Origin: Cycas panzhihuaensis
Lineage: Eukaryota > Cycadophyta
NCBI GenBank assembly: GCA_023213395.1
Contig: CM041465.1
Coordinates: 153,147,741 to 153,211,740, forward strand
Reading direction: 5' to 3'
Length of the DNA: 64,000 nucleotides
Made by a program: the position numbers and the translations under genes. The notes under the pieces are model-generated. The model was not told the origin of the DNA. It searched no databases and was given only the letters and a program-made list of their open reading frames with translations. Below are positions 10,936 through 23,041 of this stretch, piece after piece; the first letter of the stretch is position 1, and each line of letters begins with the position of its first letter.

Positions 10936-13900
10936 AGGCAAGTATGCATTTTAAATTTGCATTTTAATTAATTTTATAGTTTGATGCATATCTAAAATCA
11001 CATTTACCTATTATCTAGTGATAAGTACATGAGTATTCAATTAATGATGGTAAGATACCTATAAGTAATGCAATGGAAATCATATACCTGAGCCCCATTC
11101 AATAAGAAATGAATCCACAACATATCCTAAGCTCCTTTGGAGTCTTTTTCCATCTTTTAATCATCATTTTTTATGAATTTCATTTTTGTAAATTTTATAA
11201 TTATTTCATCTTTTTTGTAAAACTCCTAGTAACATTATAGAAGTTAATACTATTATAATTTTCATCATGATGCATCTTGCATTGTTATGAAAAACATAAT
11301 GGTATGAACACACCTTTACAAAAACATAATTGTAAGTTACCCTTTATAATGGTATCTGGTTATTAAATTACAATGGGACATTATGCAGAATAATAGTGTA
11401 AGGCATACCATTACACTTTTTATAATGGAGTAATAAGCATTGTTTTAAAAATTATAATAGTACAATATGTATCACTATGAAAAACAAAATGGTGTATCAT
11501 GCATTGTTGCAAATTTATGAGTACTTATCTCTTTCATATTTATAGCATTTTTTACCAACTTTTTCTCATCAAAGTTAATTATAGGCTTTAAAGGAGGTTA
11601 CAAGAAACTAGCACTCTACCTCCTACCTGTGGCCCCCACCACCCCCACCCCTATCTTGGGAAAAATCATGTGGTTTTACCCTTTGTTTTTTGAAAAATAA
11701 TGGCCCATCTATCCATGGATGGAATCCTATTTAATTTTCCACCAAACAATCATTAAATTTTCACCATCACCCGTCCAAATCTAAGAACCAATACCACAAG
11801 CTTTACTTATGATTTTCAATAAACCAATACACTATATACCTTCTTTTAATAGTCTATAAATAGGCCTTCTATTTCACTTAGAAGGGAGGGTAATTTTTGT
11901 AAGAAAATATTGCTAAAATTTACACCCAAGTGCTATCATATTTTATGACTTTGAGTTACTTATTAGATAATCATCTTAGAGGAAGATGATATTTCTATTG
12001 AGTTGTGGATACCCAAAACCTAGAGCTTGAAGCAATTTGCCTAAGTTTAGGGTAATTCTATAGTGATTTCTATTTATGGTACAAAATTTTAACCATTAAT
12101 TTTGGCTCCAATCTTTTTCTCTTTTATGTGATGTCTTATTTACTTACTTCTATTTAATTATTCTCCATCTATAGTTTATTTTACTTCCCTAATTATTGGT
12201 TTCTTATGACAAAGGTGCCCATTAGGGTTTAGGGGAGCCTTTTGAATTGTTTGAGTCTCATTTGTGGTGGTTATTCACCATATTTAAGACCTTCTAGTTA
12301 CCTAAGCTCACAATGGGTAATTTTAATTTAAAAACTTATAGTTTGTTTTTAATAATTTATCAATATTATGATGCTTTCTTTCTTAGTTGATGTTATAGGT
12401 TGAAGAATACTTCATAAAATTTTTAGTTAAAGGTGATAGGAAGAAGAAACTTGGAGCCTTAAGCATTATTCCTAGAAAGCCTTAAGCATTATTCCTAGAA
12501 AGCAAAATTGCATATGGGGTAGGGGAGGTGTTCTCTAGTTCTCTATGAGTATGAGTCTCTTTATACAAATTTGATTTTTCTTTCAAAGGTATTTTTAGGG
12601 ATTCTCATTTAAGCTACAATCTTTTTTTTTGTTGTAATCTAATCTAGCAAGTAAAAATATGGCCAAATATTTCTTAGGTTTGACTAATAACTAAGAAGCA
12701 CTCTTAGTACTTGATTTTACCTTGCATGGTAAAAACAAAGGTAAGAAACAAAAAGTACAAGCATAACTTAAAGGCATGATAAAAGGTATCAATTCCCTCT
12801 CTTTTTCTTTCATCATTTTGTGCTTAAAACATTAGTAAAATAGAAAGGAAATAAGCTTGATTATCACTTCATTTTACCTTGAAAAGGAAACAAAATCATT
12901 TCTCCTCTTTTCTTACATTTTCATTCCTAAAAGTGAAAAAGTAAAAGTGTTGATTACTTGTGCATACATCTTTTTATATGTTTTTTCTCTCTCTTTATTT
13001 AATTTTTAATTTAAAAAGGATAAATAGATTGAGTTAATAGATATTGTTCTTACTTATAATGCTTGTATTAAGATGAGGATTAAACACATATTTGCAAGTT
13101 TCTAGACCCATGGTTTGTAGGTTCTTACATTTAATTAAGATTTTTTGTTGTGTATATAAAAAAAAAAATTATATATTAGTTTATATTTAGTGTATGCTAC
13201 CTTCCTCTTTAGTATTTTAGATTAGGGTCTTACCTATCTAGAGGAAAGGTCAATTAGTAGCAAGTTAGGGGTTTCATCTCCAATCATCATGTTGATCTTG
13301 TACTGAAGGTTTGGATTATCTTACTATGTTTTCAGTGACCCAATGGTGTGTAACTATTTCCACTGCATGTAGTCAAGAGAGTTAAGTTAGTACCATTTAA
13401 GTCATTAAGAGTGATTTCTTCTCACCTCATTTACCTCTAAAAGGTTAAGACAACCTAGAATTAAATGTCGGCATCTCCAAGCTTTCTCACAGTCATAAAT
13501 GGGATATTATGGTAAGAAACTCTCCATCATGGATCATGAGTAACCTATAGTCTAATTCTTTTTCATATTTCTTCTCATCAACCCTCACTTTCTATTGGTT
13601 TACATCAATGAGCATGTGTAATTAGTAGGTCAGTAGAAGTAAGTTCAGTACCATTAGGGGAAATAGATCCTAGATTATATTTGTAGTTTCTTAATATCAA
13701 TTAAGGCATTTGTACCCTAACATCTCTCTTAGTCTTTAAGACTTACTTTATTGTTGTTTGCTCCATATGAGGGACTTGCAAAGTTAGGTTTTATCTTTCT
13801 CTTTTAATTTAACTTCTTACATTTAGATTAGTAATAGTTTTGCTTACTTTCTTTTCTTTTTCTAATTTGTTTGTTGATTGATTAGTAGCTCAACTAGGTA

Positions 13901-16327
13901 ACTTAATACTATTTATGTAACCTTTGTCTATTTCCCCTTATTTTATCTTTAGTACACAACCTTCTATCCTTCTTTACACCTTGTAACCATGTATTTACAT
14001 CCATGAGGTATATGATTATCTCAAAAGGAAATAATCAAACTTCCTTTTCTAATCTAAGCCTCCTACCTTGGGTCTTAAGTCAAGTCATATGAGCTACATC
14101 CATCTCCTATTAGTTACATCTCTAGTAACCTTTACTAAGGACTTCTTAGTATGAGTCATCTTCTTTTCATTGATTTCTTCCCTTGCTCCATTTGAGACTT
14201 GTTAGCATAAGCCTCTTGCTTAAGGCCTCTTTAGTAGCATACCTTGATTGGAAACACTCACTGCATTATATAAACGTGAAAAGAAAAATAAAAGAAATAA
14301 TGATATAATCCCTAACATGGTCACCAAAATGTTTATTTGAGAATGAGGTATTATTCTTTTAATATGAGGAAATATTTAAAGCCAAGATAAACCCTAGAAG
14401 AAAGAAATAAAATTTTTGTCTATAAGGAACACTATCCCTATAAGTGATAAATGAATATTTATGTGTGTATATGGTCACTAGTTATATTAAAATATAACAA
14501 GACAAGAGTATTTATAAAGAGCAACAAAGTTTATTTTGTAAGAGTTTTCAACTTTTTTTATTGCATCAATTTACCTTATATATTCTCCCAAAATAAATTA
14601 CTATTTCTTTTTTTAGCTAAATCAATCAACTAAAATGTGAAAAATAAATCAAACAAGGCATAAAGGCTCCTACTTTGTTTGTTCCTTGATGAGGTGTCTT
14701 CACATGATGACAAATAAGTGTAAACTCATATGCCTTCTTTATCCAATATTATTTTAACTTGTAAGACAATGATAAAGAAAATGTTGCCAAGTACATGTTT
14801 CTCATTAACATTTCAAAAAACTAAATAAATAATATATAGAAGTTGTTTCAAAATCAAAGTAAGGCTATATAAGTATACTTGACAGTCACCCCAAAATAAT
14901 GTATAAAAGAGAAAGTAAAATAAGTAAGAAGGAGTAATTGTGAGAGTGATAAATAAAAAATAAATAATCAACAAATAATAAATAAAATTTTAAAATATAA
15001 AAATAAATAAAATAAGTTAAAATATAAGAAAAACAGTCATGTTGATGAAACTATATCATTGAAATAATCTATACTATGGAAACATAGAAGAACAGTCGCA
15101 CCAATGCGACATGAATTGAATTAAAAAAACATGGTATGATCATAGGAAATACTGTAGAAAATGAATTAGCATCCTATAATATATTGTAGGTATTATAAGA
15201 AGAGATGTAGTATAACATAGTGATATTATAGAAATTGTGAAGAGGATGTACAATACGATACTACAGAAAAATGAGTAATAGACATGATACAATCACCAAA
15301 ATGTCACAACGAGTCATGGTATAACAAAAAATAATAGAAAACAACAAGCCAAAATTTGAAAGTGTGATTATAATAAAGGAGCATGTATCAAACTTTAGTC
15401 CAATAACAAAAATAAATTCTAAATTAGATAATGTATGTCTTATTTATAGAAAGTTAAGTAGGGGATGGGGCAAGGGACCTTATTTGAGTGTAAGCAAAAA
15501 CGTATAACAATTGCTTCAAGATTAAAATGACCTTAGATTAGAAGTATTTATAACATGAATTTTAAAAATAAGTCTCTAAACTGATACAAAAGTTATGTTT
15601 TGAGTGAAATATATTATGTTTTAGGGTTTAATTATGAAGTTAATTTCAAGAACTATGAAATAGGCCAATGGATGAAAGTGGAAACATAAAAGGGGTATGA
15701 CTTTCTCATATGGTATCTAGTTTTAGATCATGATGACTCAATTCATATCTACTTAAGGAGATCTATACAATAGACTATGTAATAGAAGTGATTATATTCA
15801 AAATCAATGTTTAAAATGCAAAAAAAAGAAAAAAAAAATATGAGTGAAATACAACAAAATGAGTATATGAAAAAAAAATACAAATAAAAACATTGCCATG
15901 CAACTCAACTTACAAAGCTATACCTTTATAATGAAAAGGTGTTATAGAGTCCAAATCCCTTTTGTATCGATGGTGAAAGGTAAGTGCAATATGCACAGGT
16001 AACCAAAGTATATGCTTAATTAGATGTAGTGTAAAGTAAACATCAAGCAAATGTAGGAAATCAAATGCAGCATAAGGCATATGATAAGTAATGAATGCAT
16101 ATCTAATATGTAAGAAAAAAAAAGAAATTATATCTAATGTTTCTAGATTTAAGATAAGTGAATCAAAATTAAGGAAACAGATAACACTTGTAGGAATTCC
16201 AAGGGCAGACTCCTACCAAATCAATTGAACAAACACAAATCTATGTTAATTTTATAGAATAATTTTTAAATAATATTATATTAAATATATAACTATATTA
16301 AATAGATCTCAAGGTATACAATGTATA
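10936..16327. other. Long non-coding right part of copy A
   Basis: About 5.4 kb without recognisable coding similarity. It is matched in copy B by 25741-27172 plus 32473-35613. The stretch from about 12025 to 12915 is missing from copy B. It holds a promoter-like patch (11780-11900), a degenerate cluster of taatgg/ccatta motifs (11290-11480) and a 36-bp local direct duplication near 12460-12500. It may be an insertion into the old Copia whose own coding content is lost. Confidence 0.45.
11780..11900 (+). promoter_or_regulatory. Promoter-like patch (CCAAT and TATA motifs)
   Basis: Two CCAAT-like boxes (aaccaatacc, aaaccaatac) precede ctataaataggcc at about 11853-11866. The spacing is typical of a plant Pol II promoter or an LTR U3 region. 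In copy B the equivalent reads tatgaata (about 26665), so the TATA box is damaged there. No gene follows, so it is most likely an old LTR promoter. Confidence 0.3.
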
Positions 16328-17994
16328 TGATGATTGTATAGAAATTTAAACATTAAATATATGTGTATAGTATTTTGAGAATGATTTCACATTTGTAATT
16401 GAATACCAAACATGAAGAATAGCATGTATGTTTATAAAACATGTAATGTGATAAACAATAGTTGCCTTAGCAATAGATGCTTAAAGATATTCACTAATGT
16501 TTTAATCCTACTAAGAAGATGATCTTCATAGCTTAGTTAAATGTCCATGTTTCAAACATATTATTCAATAGTCTAAACTTCCTTCTGCTAAATCCCAAGG
16601 ATCTAACCTTGATAGTCCTTATCTTGTGGGAATTCTCAGTATTTACTTAGGAACAACTTCTTCATGTCTTCCTAAGAACTAATCTAGCCCATAGGTAGAA
16701 GCATGAGCCACATCAAAGCACCATCTTTGGAAGTAGATGGAGAAAGATTTAATTACTATGCATTGGATAAATAATAAAAAATATGGCATAATACCTAATA
16801 TTCAAATAAAAATATATTAAAGTCCTCATGTGGCTTTCTATGAAAATAAGGTAGGTGATGTGGAATGCCTTTCATTTTATTTGTGGTTTCTCATTCTAAT
16901 TCCACAATTAGAAAGTATATAACCTTGACTTTCTTTTAATTATCTATAGTTAGTTTTTCTATTTTTTTCCTCATCAATCTTTCTTTATCTCCATCTAGGG
17001 TTGTTCCTTAGTAATTTCTATGAATCATCTCAAAGGATATTAGGCCCTGGTACTCATAACCTAACTATTCTAATTAATATATAGATTTATCCTACATCAT
17101 TAAATAATTACTTTCCATTCCCTAGTAATGACACCAAAATAATATATTTTTGAAGAGTGCGAGTACCTATAAAAAGTTGTTGAGTCTAGGAATGTGTGTT
17201 TGTGAATGATAGAAAGAAATATTCTATAACTACTAATCTAAAATACAAAAATCAAACATACAAAGTTCCATATCAAATTACCTTAGCAAAACTCATTATC
17301 ATTCAATAATGTCATCAATTATCTTTAGATAGTATAATCACTCCAATAAAATCAAAATATAAATCCTAGCCTATGAAGGAAACTTGTCTTATGTGATGGC
17401 ACCTATAGGTTATATAGCCACCCTTTAGTTCTTGAACTAATAGGTTTGAGGTTATATTTTGTAAGACCATCATATGCAAAATACTTAGAGGTAATAACAT
17501 CCCTTCCAATTTTGTTTATTGGAGTAAAGTAATTTATACAAGTCTCAACACATCTATTGCTTGGTCAAAACTATCAACATCCTTATAACATGCTTATTAC
17601 TAACTCGTTATGCAAGGTGGTCATCTAACTTAATTATAGAAAATAGTAATTTAATTCCATAAATAAGGATAAAGTTATCCTCCTCAATAAGGGAAGATAA
17701 GTTTACTACTATCAAGTGAGGGTAAATTACAAAACTATATAAAGAACCAAAATGGGACTCAAATGACTTGCAATACATTCTAACTTGTCCCAAAGGAATT
17801 ACATAAGATATATTCAATCTTTCCCCTTATTTAAATTAGATTTAAGCCCCTTAGGCTCTTATACATTATAAAATTAAATTTAACAAAGCAAAGATGAGTA
17901 TAAAATGGTAAGTAATGAGTCCCATATTTAGACTCACCATAATGATGGAAAAATATACTTTAGAAATGATTATTATAGAGCCAAAAATATCAAG
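16328..17994. other. Non-coding left part of copy B
   Basis: Collinear with 1966-3655 of copy A and without recognisable coding content until the start of the Copia RT near 17940. A 69-codon minus-strand frame at 17608-17817 has no counterpart of similar length in copy A and is discounted. Confidence 0.5.
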
Positions 17995-17999
17995 GAAAG
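17995..17999. repeat. Target-site duplication, left of Gypsy
   Basis: gaaag, repeated at 24507-24511. The uninterrupted site in copy A reads atcaaagaaagcc near 3650-3662. Confidence 0.85.
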
Positions 18000-18341
18000 T
18001 GGATCATTCCTTGTCAGAAATCTGGGCTTGTAGTGGTGATAATTAGTAGAAAATAAAGCCAAATAACACAAGTGCGCAAGTAGATCATATAAAATAGATC
18101 ACCAAAAATGAGTACCGAAGTACTTTCTCCTTTCGAGATACCATACTCAATAATATTACAAGTGATTTAACCCTTTATATACACAAGTAAGGGTCTTCAT
18201 CCTTAATGATTCTATTGGTGGCCCTAGCAGCCTTACATCTTATTGGATGGCTTAGTGGTCCATACACATAACTTACTAAACCCCTTAATCCCTACTTGTT
18301 GGTGGCTCCCGTTTGTTAAGGAAAGGTGGGGTTATGTTATA
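18000..18341 (-). repeat. Gypsy 3' LTR
   Basis: 342 bp, the left LTR on the plus strand and the 3' LTR of the minus-strand element. It begins tggatcattcc and ends gttatgttata on the plus strand, where the partner ends ttaca. It is next to the polypurine tract. Confidence 0.92.
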
Positions 18342-18356
18342 GGTCCCTCCCTCTAA
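18342..18356 (-). other. Gypsy polypurine tract
   Basis: On the minus strand this reads TTAGAGGGAGGGACC, directly next to the 3' LTR, where plus-strand DNA synthesis would be primed. Confidence 0.75.
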
Positions 18357-18360
18357 GAAG

Positions 18361-18560
18361 TTGAGTCCCCATAAAGTTGGAGATGAGGATGTTGCTGGAT
18401 GAACTCGTTTGGCTTCCAAGTAGCTTCATCTGCATCACAGTTGACACACTATACCAAGTGTCCAAAAATAGTATGATTCTGGAGGCAGCATTGGTGACTG
18501 GCAAGGATTTTATCAAAAGGAATTATAAGAGTTTACTCTTTAGAGAGAATGGGTAGGGTT
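18361..18560 (-). pseudogene. Gypsy chromodomain-like C-terminus
   Basis: The minus-strand translation just upstream of the polypurine tract reads CDADEATWKPNEF followed by I-Q-Q-H-P-H-L. This resembles the second half of the chromodomain at the end of chromovirus integrases (the EATWE helix). In the family it steers integration to marked chromatin. The first half is degenerate. The call rests on this short block and its correct position. Confidence 0.5.
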
Positions 18561-18599
18561 GTGTGGGGTGTAATTTTAACTCCAAGGTATTTTTTTAGG

Positions 18600-19480
18600 C
18601 AAGACACATGGAAGGCATTATAGATATTAGTGTTTGGGAGAAGTTCAAGGGCATAAGCAACTTCAACAATTTTGTGCAGGATCTTATAAGGGCCATAGTA
18701 GTGGGGGCTTAGTTTATGCCCTTGATATGACTTGAGTGATTACTTCTTATAAGGTTGGAGGCAAAGGTATACTAGATCTCCAATATCAAAGGATCAATTA
18801 GATCGGTGGCGGTCTGCAAGTTGCTTCATTCGATTTCAGGCAGTGGCTAAATTTTGTCAAAGGGCATGCAAGATTTGATCCATTTCTTGAAGCTTTTTTT
18901 ACACAAAAGTTGTTCTAAAGTTTGTGGCTAGGTTATGGTGGGAAGGTGGGTGGTGGCCATAAAGAGCCAAAAAGGGGGACATACCAATGGCAGAATGATG
19001 GGAGGAGTTATATTAATACTCGACCAGGGCAAGCCATGAGGTCCACTTAGCTTGGTGTTCCGAGGTAAAGCAACATAGATAAGTTTCTAAAGTTTTGTTT
19101 AGAACCTTAGATTGGCCATCTGTTTATGGGTATTAGGTAGAGCTCATGTTAAATGAGGTTCTAATAGCCTTAAAGAGTTCTTTCCAAAAAGAGCTAGTAA
19201 ACTTAGGGTCTCGGTCGCAAACGATAAATGATGGGAAGCCATTGAGGCAAAATATGAATTGGACATATAAGTAATCAAGATAGGAGGATGAATATGAGGT
19301 GTGCACTAAGAGAAAGTATGAGTACTTGGTTAATCGATCAATGATTACCCAAATGGAGTCAAACCCAACAGATGGAGGTAGGCCCGTGATGAAATCCATG
19401 GAAATATCTTGCCACTTGCCTTGAGGAATATTTAATGGTTGGAGAAGGCCAAGGAGAGGTTTGGTCTCTACTTTATTTTA
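18600..19480 (-). pseudogene. Gypsy integrase
   Basis: Minus strand. The clearest part is an 88-codon open stretch at 19133-19399, with MDFITGLP and WVIIDRLTKYSYF (first catalytic Asp region) and FIVCDRDPKFTSSFW (second Asp). Further downstream (about 18600-19130) only fragments are readable, with stops. A zinc-binding N-terminus is not clear. In the element it would insert the cDNA into the genome. Confidence 0.8.
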
Positions 19481-19774
19481 TTATCAAGTGTCACATTCTA
19501 ATACAAAGGTGAATATGATAGTCTTCATGTGGGGCCAAAAGAAATATGTGTAAATCTGTCGATAAGTCTTATCAAAGCCAGAGTGGCCACCAAGGGGTGA
19601 CAAGTGGTATTATGTTAGGATTTTAAGGATGAATGAGGAGGAGGGATGGACAAAGATACGATTATAGTAGAGGAGGTGATTGTTGAAGGTTGACCAACCT
19701 TCATGGGTGAGAACTTTTTTCCTCCAATTAGGATAGTCTGGTTAGGCTTGATTTTTAACACATAGTTCATCAAG

Positions 19775-20338
19775 CTAAAGTGGTTGGGGGTTGCTAATGG
19801 CATGGAAGGTTAGGTTAGGAACATTGTTATCGAGATGAAGACGTGAAAGGGCATCTACCACTGTATTGTCTTTGCCTTTTTTATATGCTACTAAGAAGTT
19901 AAAGACTTGTAATCGATGAACCCACTTAGCTTGTTCTTCAGACAAGACTAGCTGAGTCAATAAATTATGGAGGCTACGATGATCCATGAGAATAGTAAAC
20001 TTAGATCCTAAGAGATATTGCCACCATTTATTAATAGCATGGAGAATAGACTTCATCTCTTTATGATATGTAGAGAGATAAAGTTCATGATCTTTTAATT
20101 TTTAGCTTTCAAATGCAATGGGATGAGAGTCTTGCATTAGGACTGCACCTAAACCAAACCCTGAAGCATCGCATTCAAGTTGGAAGGGTTGGTTAAAATT
20201 AGGAGTGATAAGGACTAGAGTGGAGGTCATTAGGACCTTGAGGTGGAAAAAGGTAGCATCTGTTTTGGGAGACCATTGAAAAGCCTCTTTATGAAGGAGT
20301 TTGGTTAATGGGATGGCAAGAGTAGCATAGTTATGCAC
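19775..20338 (-). pseudogene. Gypsy RT connection and RNase H
   Basis: Minus strand, two open stretches. 20102-20338 has FQLECDASGFGLGAVLMQ, the start of the Gypsy RNase H with its catalytic Asp. 19775-20056 has KFTILMDHRSLHNLL, then W-V-x-R-L-Q and KGKDNTVVDALSRLH, the classic end of this domain. A stop and a short frame disruption near 20060-20100 separate them. Confidence 0.85.
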
Positions 20339-20449
20339 AAAGCATCGATAAAACCCTGTGAGCCCAAGAAATGCTCATAGTTGGGTAAGAGTGGTAGGTG
20401 TTGGCCACATTGTGATGACCGATATTTTATTAGGGTCTACGTGTACCCC

Positions 20450-21010
20450 TTCTAATGATATGATGTGACCCAAATATTTAAGTTCTGATTGTCCAAACTC
20501 ACACTTAGATAGTTTTACATAGAGTTAGTGGTTTTGCAATATTTAGAGAACAATTTCTAAGTGTTGGATATAGAGATCTACGTAGGCACTATAAATAAGA
20601 ATGTCATTAAAGAAAACTATGACAAACTTTCAAAGGTAGAGCCCAAAGATTTTATTCATGAGAGCTTGGAAGGTTGTTGGGGCATTGCAAAGGCCAAAGG
20701 GCATTGCTCAAAACTCAAAATGTCCATGATGTGTGTGAAATGCTATCTTATGACAATCTTATGGGGCAATTGAGATTTGGTAGTAACTAGATTGGAGGTC
20801 TTACTTAGAAAAGATGGTTGTGCTATGGATTTCATCTAGCATGTCATCTATGCGAGGGGTGCGAAACTTATTTTTAATGGTAATCTTGTTTAATTCCCTA
20901 TAGTCAACACAGAGGCAAAAGGAGCCATCCTTCTTCTGAACTAAGATAATTGGGGCTGCATAAGGGCTTTTACTTGGTTGGATTATGCCCATGTCGAGGA
21001 GCTCATTTGT
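20450..21010 (-). pseudogene. Gypsy reverse transcriptase
   Basis: Minus strand. 20801-20992 has MGIIQPSKSPYAAPIILVQKK, then FCLCVDYRELN and I-x-x-K-x-x-x-P, which are fingers and palm motifs. The active-site block near 20590-20640 reads FVIVFFNDILIYS, where the family has F-D-D, so the first of the two adjacent Asp is Asn (GAT to AAT). It is inactive. Confidence 0.87.
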
Positions 21011-21316
21011 GAGTTTCTCGATTTCATTCTTTTGGAAGTATGAGTTACAGTAAGGTCGAAGGCTGATGGGGTCATGGTTAGATTGGAGGTCAATTGTATG
21101 ATAGAAACTGTAGTCAGGATGGGTAGTGGCAGGCAGAGGGGCAAATACTTATTTATATTGGGTAATGGCATCCTGGATGTGTGGATGAATTTGTGGTTTG
21201 ATTTGAATATTATTGAGGTAGACTATATACCCAAGGTGAGATTGAAGATGGTGTTTCATACATTTGAGAGAGACCACTTGGTTAGGGAGGGATTGCATTC
21301 TATAAATTTTGTGATT

Positions 21317-21822
21317 TCACCCCATGTGGTCTTTGAAGGCAATGAATGGATTTATAGGTGAGTTGTTCATGCTATAGGTCCCTAGTGTTTGCAACCATTG
21401 AATCCCTAAGATGGCATCAGATCCTCCTATTGATAAGGCATAGAAGTCTGACACCAAAAGGTATGAGCCAATTTGAACTTGGAGGTTTTTAATAACACCT
21501 ACACAATAGAGTTTTTGGTACCCTATAGAGAACATGTAAAGCCAGTTTTTGGGATAATATATAGGTTAAGTTGTTTGGCTATCAAAATATCAGTGAAGTT
21601 AAGTGACGCACCACCATCAATCAAGATAGATATTTGAGTCTTACGAAGAATGCCTCTAACTCTTAGGTGTTCAGGGTAGGAGGAGGTGGTGATAGTGGAT
21701 ATAGATACTTTGGGTTGGGGGTCTGGTGTAGGATCATCATGGGTTTCATCATCAGCCTCCTGGTCAGAGTTAGAGTCAGAGGGATCATCAGGGGAGAGGG
21801 ATGGGTCAATGGAGAAAACCAT
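21317..21822 (-). pseudogene. Gypsy aspartic protease
   Basis: Minus strand. An ILIDGGASLNF block near 21590-21630 matches the retropepsin active site (usually D-S/T-G-A/S-S); here the residue after Asp is Gly. Downstream, SIGGSDAILGIQWLQTLG (about 21380-21440) is the second conserved block of plant Gypsy proteases. A frameshift separates the two halves. It would mature the Gag-Pol precursor. Confidence 0.85.
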
Positions 21823-22079
21823 ATATCGCGCTTTGCAAAAATGACCATGCCCAGAAGTCCACTTTTCTGCATACTACATATAAAGGCCATCCTCAAGTCG
21901 ACATTATTCTTTAACTTGAGAAATTTAGACTCTTTTGGTAGATGTATCTTCATTCTAGCAATTAATAGATGGTCGAGAATCATCCTGTTGTGGCTAAGGA
22001 TGTGTGAAGTCAGCTTGAGGATGAGAGGCATCGTTAAATCGAGGTTGAGGTCATTGGAAGTCTACTTATCGAGTGCATG

Positions 22080-22950
22080 AGGACCAAGAGTTATCCTGTC
22101 GAATAGCTGAGGGTCTGTCTGCTGCAAACTCAGCTTCTACTGCACAAGCCCACTTGAAAGCTTCCTTAAGGGAGTAGATTGCCATTATCTTTAATCTTAT
22201 CTGAATACAATCTTGGAGTCCCGCCACATAAATATCAATCACTGTTTGTTTGTCTAAGTTTTGGATTTGTGGTGCATAGTTATATAAATCTTGAAATTCA
22301 TCTGTGTAAGCTTCTACAGTTGATGTCTGATTAAGTCAGGTGAGTTGTGCAAAAAAAGATTGACTCCATGTATCTTCATATTGTTCAAAGAAACAACTAG
22401 TGAAGTGGGACTAAGTTTAGTAAGAGGGATATTCCCACTTCTACCAGTTAAACCAATGGTAAGCTTGACCATCTAAGTGAATAGAAGCATATAAGAGTTG
22501 GTCCTCTTCTGACATCAGGTAGAGAGTGAAGTAGGATTCTAAATTATTAATCTAGCTTTGAGTGCACTCTCTATTCCCATCTAAATCAAAGGTAGGAATG
22601 CTGATCTTATGGTGGAAAAAAGGTTGTCTTGGTGGAGAACCTCTTATATATACATTGCTTCCTAGAGAAGGAGGAGGTTGGTTGTCTGTTAAGTTAGAAG
22701 CCCCTGTGCTTTGGGGTTGAGGTGGCACCCATTGCAGAAGCAGACTGAGAATCTCTTTCTTGGTGTCGTCTAGGTCAGATTTGGTAGGCATGCTACTAAG
22801 TCTATCATTGACCTCTGTTTTAAAGTTAGACAAGTCATTGGTTAACTCAAAAAAAATTTCTGTTTGATTTTTGCCATTGGAGTTGAAGAAAGGGATTAAA
22901 GAAGCGGGAGTTAATAGAAAGAAGGGAGAGAACGAAGTGGGATAGATCAA
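22080..22950 (-). pseudogene. Gypsy gag
   Basis: Minus strand. The N-terminal 132 codons are open at 22552-22950, with a predicted coiled-coil-like LTNDLSNFKTEVNDRLSSM and later IPTFDLDGNRECTQS, which leads into the capsid domain. The rest (22080-22550) matches the retrotransposon gag order only through stops. A zinc knuckle is not clearly readable. It forms the particle in the living family. Confidence 0.7.
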
Positions 22951-23041
22951 GAAAGAATGAGATATAAGAATAGGGAGTTGTTATATGGGAAAGAAGGGGA
23001 AAATAAGGGAATGCAGGGTGTTTATAGCCTGTTGACCCCAA

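Larger units (their letters stand above)
1966..16327. repeat. Tandem duplication, copy A (interrupted by a LINE)
   Basis: From about 1966 (tgatgattgtatag) the sequence is collinear with the block starting at 16328, in the same orientation, and copy A runs straight into copy B. Copy A carries a non-coding left part, a decayed Copia RT/RNase H, and a long non-coding right part. The LINE at 4642-10648 is present only here. In a stretch of about 195 bp compared by eye (around 2395-2590 against 16755-16945) I count about 17 differences plus one small gap. Boundaries are good to perhaps 10-20 bp. Confidence 0.85.

Noticed and set aside
11290-11480. MITE from the cluster of taatgg/ccatta words
   Set aside because: No consistent terminal inverted repeats or target duplication could be placed; it looks like degenerate AT-rich repeats.
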